Origin: Notospermus geniculatus
Taxonomy: Eukaryota > Nemertea > Pilidiophora > Heteronemertea > Lineidae
NCBI GenBank assembly: GCA_002633025.1
Contig: NMRB01000831.1
Span: forward strand, 93,256 to 157,255
DNA length: 64,000 bases
Direction: 5' to 3'
Shown here: positions 49,961 to 60,088 of the stretch, piece by piece
Layout of the letters: each line of letters begins with the position of its first letter
How positions within the stretch are numbered: position 1 is the first letter of the stretch
The notes under the pieces: generated by a model
Databases searched by the model: none
Told to the model about the DNA's origin: nothing
Seen by the model: only the letters and a program-made list of their open reading frames with translations
Translations under genes and position numbers: made by a program

Positions 49961-51392
49961 AACACCACATCATCATGAGATAGCAGGTAAGTACATATGC
50001 TGCATTTGTAGGCTACATAGAAGATAATCCACTCATCCATAATCCTTGCTGCCAGATAAGCGTGAAGTGATTTTGCAACAAATGTTGAACAAGCCAACGC
50101 TAAATCAGCAATTCCTCTAGAGGCAATTTAGATAGTGATAATTACTGATATACCAGGGACAAGATGGATACCAGTCCTTAATGAAATATCAGTGATAACA
50201 ACCCACAGAAGAGCCTCAGAAGTTAATAAATGGATAGAAAAAGTCAGGGCGTCTCGTGAGAGATATCAAGACTCATCAATTCTATAGGGATGGCATTCAG
50301 AGAGTTAGTGAGAGGATTGCATGTACTTTATCAATGCAATCGGTCACTGAGCTGCACTGGTTGCATTGCAAGCCCACAGTAATTATTCAACGCTATCTTG
50401 GTCTGGCTCGTCTCATCTTTGTTTATGATCCACCAACATGTGCAAGTAATGGACGCTGCAAGCATTGCCTCTGCCACTTTATTTCACTGCGGAATGAACT
50501 GAATACTGATCAGGACACCCCACAACAGCAAGCACTTCTTTGAGTTGGATAGGAGATGGCGCCTTTCGTACCAAGCGGGAATATCATCCAAAACCCCCAT
50601 TTTGTTCCAAGAAGCTTTGCGGAACGTCAGCCCAGCAAAATGATGACATGTAAGTCCAACCTTTAGCAAACACCCGAAGGTATATCCAAACTGGCTACTA
50701 ACAGCAATGCTTTGGCGAGACAAAACAGACAAAAGTATGAAAGGTTGATGTGTGGTGTTTTCTCAGTTGCTATTGTGAAGAAACCTGTTGTTAAGACCTG
50801 TTTCATTGATCAATACTGTTGTTACCAGATCATTATCTGTATTGATTCACATGGAATCCCCAACAGATCGAAGGGATCCAATAGACCACAGGAGATGGAC
50901 CAATCTCTGTCGAGGCAATTCCACGTTGGTAGTAAATTGATTAGTGATTACGGCAGTCACATTGGACACAACCTGGATTTTTCAAGTGTTGAATTCACCA
51001 ACTTTCACTGGAAATGTTGTAAGCTCAAAAGAAATGGCGCAAGAGGGGGCTATAAAAATGTGCGACACTTGGACTGTGGAAAGAACGAATTACACTTGGT
51101 GTCCACGCCTTGCAGCGGAAGAGATGATGATGACTGTGGCATCTCATGAGGAATGGGGGAAGATGTTCTATAGTCGTGATAGTGTTGCTATAGTAATGTT
51201 CATCCGTCTCTCCATGGGAGCACCAATATGTTCCGCAGAACCATCCTCATACATTGTAATGAATACAGGTTCATTGTTCGCTACGCATGTGTGAAGGCAA
51301 TATTGAGAAAGCTAGTCTAGAGTGCGTCAAGATTGCGAGACAGAGTGGTGGGCATGGTCTTCAAGTCGAAGAGAGAAAGAGAATTCAGTTGC

Positions 51393-52015
51393 ATTGTGTC
51401 CACACAGGCTGCGCAAGACTGCTGTTGAGACTGCTTTGCACAGACCTGTGTCCGCGCGCAGCGCATCACACAAAAATTTGTTAGTTTCTAAATACGCGAG
51501 CCGCATCACAACTTGAACTGGGTGATCACGTGATCTACTCCGCCACGAAAGTAGATCCTAGGAAAATAGCGATATGAGGCTTATTTCGTGCAGACTTTGC
51601 TAATAATTGACCGATTTTTCATTTCTGATGACAAATTGCCATAGACATGACATTATCGAGAAGAAAAGGATGATATTCGATGACCCCCGGCAGCCACTAT
51701 TCACAGTCAGTGTGTACATACTGTAGACCGAGTGCTGTAGTGTGTGACGACACACCAACGCAGCTGTCAGTGGCTAACATGACATGTACAGCATATCTAG
51801 GCCTATGTATGTCATAATCATGACGGATAATGTGATACCCACACAGGAAGACATCCTTGGTAGGCCTATTTTAGGAGATTCTGCAATTTATTAACTCGAA
51901 GCGAGCAATCGCCCGCCATCTTGAAAATGCAACAAGTAGTCCTAAAGTTTCCCATGATGCCTTGAGCGCGCGGTGACAGGTCAGTGCGAGTAGGAGCACT
52001 ACCTGTCGTGACAAT
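51393..52015. mobile_element. Copy-B-only 623-bp insertion with 12-bp duplication
   Basis: GAATTCAGTTGC occurs at 51381-51392 and again at 52016-52027, but once at the matching site in copy A. A 12-bp duplication suggests target-primed retrotransposition. The insert has CpG-rich ends (GTCCGCGCGCAGCGC on the left, TTGAGCGCGCGG on the right) and a CGCCATCTTG word like a YY1 site. No tail repeat or known domain is seen, so the element type is open. Confidence 0.7.
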
Positions 52016-53108
52016 GAATTCAGTTGCGCCAGAGATGTCCTGACTTCATAAACATAGGCCAAGTCCCAAAGATACCAAAATTGGTACTATACTAACCAGA
52101 ACGACAACATCTTGACCACCAAGGGTTGTGACATTGCTCCGCCCTCCGACTACAACTTTTGACATACATGTAGCCAATACACATGAAGTTCCAGGATGGA
52201 ACAACAAAGGTTGAACACATTCTTAAAAAATTCGGCCCTGACGATTCGAAGATGACTGCGATACAACATGGTGAATGTTTCCAATGGATCAGCCTTCTCT
52301 ACAACAGCAATAGCTTGAAGGAATTCCACAATCTCACAGAACACCTCATAGAACATAATGCACTACACTAAAGTGCTGTTCAATCCAATTCGATCTGCAA
52401 AGATTTCATGAGCAAGACCACCTGCAAAGGATGAAGGGCTGAGAGCGTGCAACCCCAAATCAACAGAACATGATACAGAATTGGATACAAAGTGTTGCTC
52501 AAGAACAATTCTGATGTTTTTGCAGTGTACCTAGATGCGTTATTTGGATGTTTGAGAATGCGCCACATTACCGCCAGTAAACGTGCACATTGGTAAATAT
52601 GTATTCAACGAGTCAGAGAAAATGTGATGAATCTGGGCATGATATGATGTGCAGAATGTGGCTGATTTTATTACAACAGGTTCTGTGGCTCATGATCAAG
52701 TGGTCTTGCCCAGAAAATTCTTCATGTTCTAATGATATGACGAGCAATTCTTTACCATTGTGTCCCCCCCAATTTGCCGCGTCCAGTTTCTCTGTCAGAA
52801 CAGCTTTCACCATTGACTTGGTATCTGCAGCTATTCAGCTTCATCATTCATATGGTGTAGACGTACCCTCAGGGCACAGACTACTACCCCCCCCCCCCAT
52901 GACAATATATTGTCACAATATTTTAGTGTGAGATTTAAACCCAATAGAGCCGCCTATTTTTTGCACTTTCCATAGCTTTCACCACCCTGAACCACCACCA
53001 AATGCCACAATTAAGCTGAATAGACAACAGTGTATTGAGTCAAGGTGGTTTTGTGGTGGTATTGGCGTCTGGAGACATGGCGGATTGTGGTGCTGCCGGC
53101 AGTAATTA

Positions 53109-53229
53109 GGGAGGTTTCGGAAGGGCCCGGTTAGTAGGCCATACGACGACGTTTATCTATTGTTTGGGTATACCCACACAACAGATAAACGTCGTCGTAG
53201 GGCCTAACCGGGCCCTTCCGAAACCTCCC
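53109..53229. mobile_element. Foldback MITE with TA target (copy B)
   Basis: Same element and same flanks as 36379-36499. Confidence 0.8.
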
Positions 53230-53875
53230 TATTGTTGATTTTGATTCCTACATTTAGAGGTGATGACAATTGGCGTGGTCTTCTAGACGGCTCACAGCAG
53301 AGCGGTTTAGGGCGGCATGGGCTCTATTGGGTTAACTTCTCAACAGACTGTTCCATGCCAGGCCATGTGCCCTCACCGTTTCCCACAGCAGGAGATCCAA
53401 CCCTGGCATTTGAGTGAACCAACCGGCCAGCTGGCCATGGGTTCTTGATTTCTATCATCAGCTGAGAGGGAAACAAATCCCATTCACTCACAGGGATATG
53501 CAGAACATCAGCTCCACCCCAACTTTAGCAATACCACCCCTACACTCCATTGACTGATACACATAAGTGAAAGGATGAGACCGAATACCATCAAGGAATC
53601 AGCTTGAGTTCAACATATACCTAAGCAAAGGTATTTCAGTATTTCTTTTACCAATGAGAGTTTGAAAAAAGTTCCTATCTATAAATATCACATGACTAAG
53701 ACACTTGAACATTCTCAATTGTTTGCCAAGTTTTTTAGAAGAGGTAGTATAATACTCCCCTCGGCAGCGTCGTTTCACTTGGCTCTGAAGGCCCCTACTG
53801 TTTTTAGAGAGGATGTCCCCCACCAGGCACTCAGGCCATCCCACATTGTCGATTTCACCAATCACACACATGCTA

Positions 53876-53960
53876 GGACCAGCTTGAGATGGCCTCGTCC
53901 GTATAAATATGAGGGCCAATAATGCTATGGCTTCAGCCCTGAGAAAATTTTTTTGAAGCA
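53876..53960 (+). mobile_element. 5'-truncated tRNA-SINE body (copy B)
   Basis: Counterpart of 37141-37235, retaining AATAATGCTATGGCTTCAGC, which is partly lost in copy A. Confidence 0.65.
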
Positions 53961-53997
53961 TCTGCATAAATCCAAAAAATATCAAGCAGCAGGATTA

Positions 53998-54554
53998 GGG
54001 ATCGTCTCCAAAATACAAACGTGTGGAATTCGTTTAAACGAATTTAAATTTTGCATAAACGAAATTGAAACGAAAAAATTCGTTTGAGAACTGCTTGAAA
54101 AACGTTTGACATGGCCCGCATTTTCGTTGCAATTTCGTTTGATCCCAAACGAAATATTCGTTTGATTTCTTCAGAGAAGCGTTTTAGAATTTTGTCGAGC
54201 GAGACAAACGTTCCAAAGCGTTTCAAACGAACAACGTTTTCTTCCAAGCACAAGAAACGTACTTGCATTTCGTTTGACATGAAAACATTTTGCATTCTGA
54301 TCGGCGCTAAAAACGTTTGAATTTCATTCGGTGCATGAAATGTTTCATTTTCGTTGGGAACAAAAACGTTTGCACTTCGTTGCGGAATTCGTTTGGTACT
54401 TTCCGTTTTGTTTTCGTTTGGGGAGAATTCGTTTCAAAACCGTTTGGAAAATCGTTGGAAAATCACTTCAGTTTCGTTGGAGTATAAAAATTTCAAACGA
54501 TTTTCAAACGATATTGACATACGTTTGAAACGAAAACAATTTGGAGACGATCCC
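53998..54554. mobile_element. Copy-B-only Harbinger-like element packed with AAACG words
   Basis: 557 bp with inverted ends GGGATCGTCTCCAAA, flanked by TTA at 53995-53997 and 54555-54557. Copy A shows the empty site with one TTA. GGG ends and a TTA target fit PIF/Harbinger. The interior holds about 31 occurrences of AAACG or CGTTT on either strand, often as CAAACGAA or TTCGTTTG, roughly thirty times chance. Short frames across it are shadows of this repetition. No transposase is encoded. Confidence 0.85.
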
Positions 54555-55179
54555 TTACTTGGTGTACAAAATGAGGGGGTCAGACTTCTCTTGCTTGATA
54601 TTTAGCCCATCAGGGGTACCTGCTTATTGCTCTAAGCCAGTGATTTTCTGATGCCTTTACTCCATTTGTGAAGAAGTTCATGATACCAATAGATACCACT
54701 GTTTATGCTCTGTCAGTTTGAAATAAACACAAGTTGTATGAAACATGCATTACTCAAGAGATAACATGGTCATGTAAAAACTCAAAATGGACATGATCGA
54801 TTACCATGAGGATCGTGATGTTGGAGTCTTACTTTTCTGTGCTTTCTTTTGATGAAGCATGCAACTTCAATATGATGGCAATCCCCATGATAAACCTAGG
54901 CTGAAATTGCAGCCACATGCTTGCTTCATCCAGTTACTGTATCTCTCTGCCGGCTTTCCTCCCCGTTTAAAAAAGAATACATCTGAACATTAAACAACTG
55001 ATAGTTAGGCCTATCATTTGGTGGCCCCTATTCCACTGTATTACAGTCTCAAATCGCTTTCACATTTTTACACCAGCAGTAGGAACATGAGGAATCCACT
55101 GGCAATATACAGACAAGCATAAAAACATCTGTGACAGATGTTGGACCAGTTGTGCAATGTTGAAATGTTTATATTCATA

Positions 55180-56260
55180 TGAATGTTTGACTATAAAGTC
55201 TGAACTTGCCAGTCTGGGATTATAAATAGTGACCATTTTGCTGACGGCAGCAAGTGTGTCATCCTTATCTGATCAATTTAACACAATAGAACACAATCAA
55301 TCAGCAGAATGAAGAGTTCACAAGCGTCATCCATTGATCAATTAAAACTGAAGGCAACTGATCAAAATCATTATATGTTCATGAAACAGACTGTACCCGG
55401 GTCTACCCTGCAATTTACAATTTGTTCATTTTGTTTGGTATTTGGACACTTCCATTTGTTCGTGTGACACAGCTAAGTTACATGTACTTTCACGCCAAAT
55501 TTTGCTCAGTGTGTGGCCACGTGGGGTGGGGACACAACAGATACATTGTATAAGATAACAAATTTCCTTCTTCAGTTTTTATTTTAGGTCTGGGGAAGTA
55601 CATTCAAATCCAGCTTATCTCCCCATGCAAAATATAAAGACATAATCACTTTCTTCAACTTCTGTAATTTGATGATAAGATGTTGGTGATAAAGTGCCAG
55701 TACAGTAAGCTTCCTGCTCACTTCTATTATTACACTCCTTCTCAAATACATACTTAAATTTCATGGCCTCAAAAATGTATCTTAGAAGTTGCTACATGTT
55801 GCACACACAGGGAAATCTCAATGACCTATACAATCCACTTGATGCTGCCTGCTCCTTTTTGGATCACAGACAGGACTTCCAATCTCGAAGTGGCACGTGT
55901 CCTGCAAGCTTTAGGAGGAGGATGTCGGTGAGATGATCTCACGGACATGATTGAGTTAGTGTGCTGCCAGTTTCAGTCAGCATCTCTCTTGTTAAATGCA
56001 GAGAACGTCTTTAGGCAGGGTAATGTTCTCACTGACGTCCTGCTCCAGAGAGGAGGATGCTGCTTTTTGGTAACGGAGAAACAGCCACGTTGATTGGCTC
56101 AAGGGGTTAAAGACCAACAAGCCAGTAGATCAGTGAATCCAATCATCTGAACTTGGTGAGTCAGGACAGTTTTATCAGCTGACACATGAGCTGTTTGGAA
56201 GAGCTGAGAATGAAAATGATAGTCTGGGGAAGTTGATGAAACTGTTCATCATGCTACATG
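55180..56260. other. Intron sequence, nothing recognised
   Basis: Single-copy side of the duplication; no motif or inverted repeat found. Confidence 0.4.
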
Positions 56261-56262
56261 TA

Positions 56263-56530
56263 CAGTACCTGGCACAATTGACCTCCCTAAATCCGCGTAC
56301 CTTCCCCGTACGTGACGAGGAAGGTAGGCTTCAGTTCATCGCGTATGGTATGGGTACGTCACGCGTCTCTGTTGCGTGACGTCGGGTGAATGACGTTAAG
56401 TCTTCACTGCATGCCTTCCATGACGCTGCGCCACGTCCTCGGAAGATACGAGGATGGTACGTGCATGACGCTGCATGTAGTACGCGGATGGTGCGCGGCG
56501 CGGAAGGGAGGTCAATTGTGCAAGGTACTG
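56263..56530. mobile_element. MITE with TA target, CAGTACCT ends
   Basis: 268 bp with inverted ends that begin CAGTACCT and share GCACAATTGACCTCCC, flanked by TA at 56261-56262 and 56531-56532. CAGT ends with a TA target suggest a pogo-like or related Tc1/mariner MITE. The interior is CpG-rich with several TACGTGAC/GTGACGTC words. Open frames across it (for example 56390-56719) extend beyond the element and look fortuitous. Confidence 0.75.
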
Positions 56531-56532
56531 TA

Positions 56533-57972
56533 TATGATGGAAGAAAAGGGACCTTCTACAAGCTCTTGCACAAGTTCCAACTCCAACCAACTAATGTTTC
56601 TTGCCAGGTCACGCTTCCATGACCTAGGTCTACTTTTTAATCAAGAGCAAAAATGCTCCAACCTTGATGATCAGGGACTGCCATTCTCCTATTGTTCATG
56701 TTTCCCTCCACCTTCATGATTATCAAATTTTATTTCAAAGTTCACACGAAGTACAATTGAAAAATGTCAATTCCGCAGTAATAGCACCACCATGTATAGG
56801 CCTAAATCAGGAAACGAATTATGATTGCATGTCAGGTCTGTAGGAGTAATTGTGCAGGCCATTGTGAATCGGTAATTGTTGAGAATTAGTGGTATACAAG
56901 TAGCATAGCTACACTCGTCTTAATATTAGGCCTCTGCCCACTTCATACCATACAGCACATTGTATTCAACACTGTGAGAGTCCATAAAATTGTGTACTGC
57001 GCGTATTTAACCCTCCACGTTCCGAAGGTTAAATAGAGCATAACATGCAAGGTGGAAGTGGAGTGAGTTACGAAATGAAGAGTAAAAGTGACCAAGTCTT
57101 CATTAAAAGTGGAAAACCAGAATAGAATATGATTGAAACACAACGATGATTGATCATTCATAGACTGCCAACATCTCAGACACATCGAGCGGTTTTATTG
57201 CCTGATATGATAATATCGATAAGATAGGGACATAGGCCTACATATGCCGATGATAGGGAGATGTTGCCTTCTCTTTATGAATGACACTTGAAAATGAAAT
57301 AGCCCAGACCTAGAAATAGAATTTAATTGGCGAGATAGATATAGGCCTAATGTAATGGACTTGTAACCTGTAGGCCTACTTCCACTTCAACCTCCTCAGT
57401 TCCCAAAAACTTTTGTCATGACAATCGTCACACGAGACCAACATGTCAGGCAACTTGCAAATAAAAGCGTTGGAGCTAATGAACCTGCACACCATGCAAC
57501 ATTATAGGCCTAGGCTACACCTAGACTTGGCCTTTTACATTGTTTTATAACCACGGCACTGGCTTCTCCTCTTGGCCTAGGCCTAGGCTACAGGGTGGCT
57601 TATCAAAATGATAACAACACGTACACAGCACAGGCAGGCCTGCTGGAACTAGTGAGACCTGTTCTTCTTGACTTCATGACTTAGGCCCTACACTGTACCC
57701 ACACCCAGACAGCCCAGTGCGGCACCCTGCATGCCCTGTACTGTAGCTATCAGCAAAAATTCATAAGCGATTGCTCGCGTATGAATTTTTGCTATCAGGC
57801 TATAGGCCTACACTGTACATAGGCCTACATCGGGTAAGTGTAGGGGCTACAGGCATCGGGTAAGTGTACGGTATACGCTACACACATGTACATGTCAACT
57901 TCAAACGAACGCTGAAAAAGTGAAGAATGAACATGATGAAACATTGTATTTAGGTAATATTTTCTAACTCAC
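56533..57972. other. Intron sequence rich in TAGGCCTA
   Basis: About eight exact TAGGCCTA palindromes lie between 56798 and 57827. No exon or element recognised. Confidence 0.5.
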
Positions 57973-58039
57973 CTCTGACTTGAACATCCAGCTCGAACAG
58001 AATCTCCTTCTCCTTACGAGATCTTCGTTCAGCCATCAT
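57973..58039 (-). CDS. SRGAP: srGAP coding exon 1 (start codon)
   Basis: On the minus strand two adjacent ATGs (58037-58039 and 58034-58036) open a 67-bp coding stretch that reads MMAERRSRKEKEILFELDVQVR plus one base, ending at a strong G|GTGAGT donor. Vertebrate srGAPs begin with a short basic stretch followed by K-D-K-E-I, then a Y-D-T-Q-V-K-E-I-R-like segment, so the KEKEI and DVQVR-DIR residues are conserved. The phase 1 end joins exactly to exon 2 at 805. The second ATG has the better context (A at -3, G at +4); the first also has A at -3. The exon encodes the leader of the F-BAR domain. Further upstream non-coding exons cannot be excluded. Confidence 0.85.
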
Positions 58040-58800
58040 TGTGCTGCCGTTTCCGAATAAAATTGTTCGGGCTACATGGATCCTGAGCTTCCTAAATAAT
58101 CCCAATCAGCCCAACCCCCTTTCCGCCATACATCAAACACAGCATGTGCACACAGAAATTACACATACGTCATTGACAGCAGTTCTTCCACCAAGTAACA
58201 GATGGCGTTCGAAACGCCGCGTACCAATCTTCAGACAGCGAGACACTGACAAATTGACCCCCGTAGGAGAGTGGAATCGTATCCAAAAAGATAATAGATG
58301 GCGCCAGCTGACGGCCGTAAACTCAAATTTGCCCTCGTATTATCTCCGATCTCCGCATTCGGAACTTCCGAAGGCAACTGCTCGGCAATTTCCGTACGGT
58401 CGCATTTCCCCTCGGACACAATTCCAAGGCAGCCATCTTGAATGCGCAACGATTGCTGCCCGTTTGTGAGAGTTCAAATGCGGTTCGCCTCATCACACCC
58501 TGCGCATGAACGAAATAGGTCACACAAAACGTTGCGTTATTGATCAATAATTGGCAGATTGGATGAGATACCGGTAAGTTTATAAATAATATCCCTCAAG
58601 TTATCCAGCAAATAAGTTTGAACACCTTAACAGGCCAAAATTCTGCCAAAATAGTCCCACGGTCGGTCACGTGGGTTTGTTGATAAACAATATGGCTGCC
58701 TTGCACTTGTGTCCGAGGTGAAATGTGCCGTCCAGTGGCAGATAAGCAGTTCGCCTCAGGTCNGTCATTCTCACCCACTGAAATTGGGAAAGATTGATAA
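58040..58800 (-). promoter_or_regulatory. Putative srGAP 5' UTR and promoter region
   Basis: Higher CpG content than the intron, no TATA box noticed. A YY1-like AAGATGGCTGCC lies on the minus strand at about 58429-58440, and a similar TATGGCTGCC on the plus strand near 58692. These motifs belong to two inverted 40-bp related segments (58401-58440 and 58690-58730). The transcription start probably lies within this interval. One ambiguous base at 58763. The plus-strand frame 58041-58469 is not credible as a gene. Confidence 0.5.
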
Positions 58801-59370
58801 ATAAATGTGCAATTTGAAGGAGACTGGAACTCAGGAAGAAAAGAGAGGTGACAATCTTGCCTTGCTTGTATTTTATTATTCTGTTACTTCACCTTATGAC
58901 AGACATCGAGGAGACATCAGTCTCAATCAAAAAACGACAGCATACTAGTATGAAACAAAAGTAGAGTTATTTCAGATTATACATTTCGTTTTATTCATAA
59001 AAAATTGTGACCAACTTCACAAATCCAATTCTCAAACTGCACCTCAACTTCAGCTTGTTCGTGGTTATTCCCACAAAATAATTACACACAGTTATCCATC
59101 CCTAAATTACGGTACCGGTAACTGGTTTCATCGTATTTACATTCACCAGTGGGAACTAAAAAAGATTTCATACGCGTGTGCCAAGCAGAATGAACAAGAT
59201 AACCTGGGCATGAGGTTAGCTTGGGCAATCAATTCTGTTAACCTTCCTGAAAAGCCAACAGAAGTCTTACACGGTATCTCATGATTATGAGATCCCTTAT
59301 AGGCCTACCGTTTTTGAGGCAAATTATCTGAGTACCGGTAGCGGTACTGATAGTCATGGGTATCTGTACA

Positions 59371-59411
59371 ACCTTGGAGGAATAAAACCTGATGTTTTGT
59401 TCCTCCAAGGT
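59371..59411. repeat. Compact hairpin, 18-bp arms
   Basis: ACCTTGGAGGAATAAAAC pairs with GTTTTGTTCCTCCAAGGT around a 5-base loop, with one mismatch (G-U capable in one transcribed orientation). It lies in the presumed 3' UTR. Confidence 0.75.
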
Positions 59412-59995
59412 ACAACAGAGTTGCCAATGTTGACGTTCTCCCAGAAAATACCAGAAATTGGTTTTTGCTACAGAAACAAAATAAAAATTTGAGAGTTTTG
59501 GAATAAAAAAATACCGTTCCAAAATACTGCCAAATTTTTACTGCTATGAGGTGATGGTCTCCCAGTTAATACAAGTAGCAAGGAATGCAGTAGTTGGATA
59601 TATTTACATATCATCTTTATGATAATAAGTGAGTTATCAACACAAAAGTGTGCGACATATATGTTAAGTGAATACTATACAGGTTCCAACAGTAATATTA
59701 TCAACCGTTTTAAAATGCCGATTATGCACAAATAATTGTATTTTTGCCAGTGATCACAATTCAAACTGAATTCTTATGAATGATGTAACTTAAAATCTTC
59801 CCCACTCGTGTACCAAATGAGGGCGGAATTCCACTTCTCATTTCATTGTCAATGAGGACTTGTGTCTATGGCGTAGTCAAGGAACTGGTGTAGAATTGCC
59901 TAGGTTCCTGGACATATTTCAAGCTTTCGATAAATATTCCTAAATATCTGACAAAAGAACGGCACACACCAACTCCAGGGACCTGGATCTATTAG

Positions 59996-60088
59996 GTGTC
60001 GGCCACAGATTACTGACAGATCAGTGCATAACGCATGCATGGGGTTACTGCTGCACGTAGTCGTCAGTAACCCGTGGCGGATACCTAC
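59996..60088. repeat. Imperfect inverted repeat
   Basis: GGTGTCGGCCACAGATTACT is imperfectly complementary to the right arm (AGTAACCCGTGGCGGATACC), with central ACGCATGCAT. It may be a small MITE remnant; no target duplication was found. Confidence 0.4.

Larger units (their letters stand above)
38318..55179. repeat. Copy B of a 16.9-kb direct duplication
   Basis: Collinear with copy A (21019-37899), same orientation. Segments present only in B are at 39050-39943, 42947-44007, 47261-47680 (N gap plus new sequence replacing 29641-30757), 48834-49011, 51393-52015 and 53998-54554. Each simple insertion has a matching empty site in A. The nearly equal total lengths are fortuitous, because gains and losses cancel. 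Confidence 0.9.
806..57972 (-). other. srGAP intron 1 (about 57.2 kb)
   Basis: Bounded by the exon 1 donor (G|GTGAGT, intron starting at 57972 on the minus strand) and the exon 2 acceptor at 806. The two exons join in phase 1, and the joined peptide (VQVR then DIRMQL) runs across the junction as it does in srGAP relatives, so the intron limits are well supported. The interior is repeats, transposon remnants and the two 16.9-kb copies. If those copies are an assembly artefact, the true intron is about 17 kb shorter. Confidence 0.85.

Noticed and set aside
54044-54605. Several overlapping frames on both strands in the AAACG-rich element
   Set aside because: They are by-products of the biased CGTTT/AAACG composition of a transposon absent from copy A.
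56390-56719. Two overlapping plus-strand frames of 78 and 109 codons
   Set aside because: They start inside a TA-flanked MITE and run into intron sequence; no domain recognised.
58041-58469. 142-codon plus-strand frame antisense to srGAP exon 1
   Set aside because: It starts at the exon 1 border and crosses the promoter region; no motif was recognised, and part of it is shared with the inverted segment at 58690-58730.
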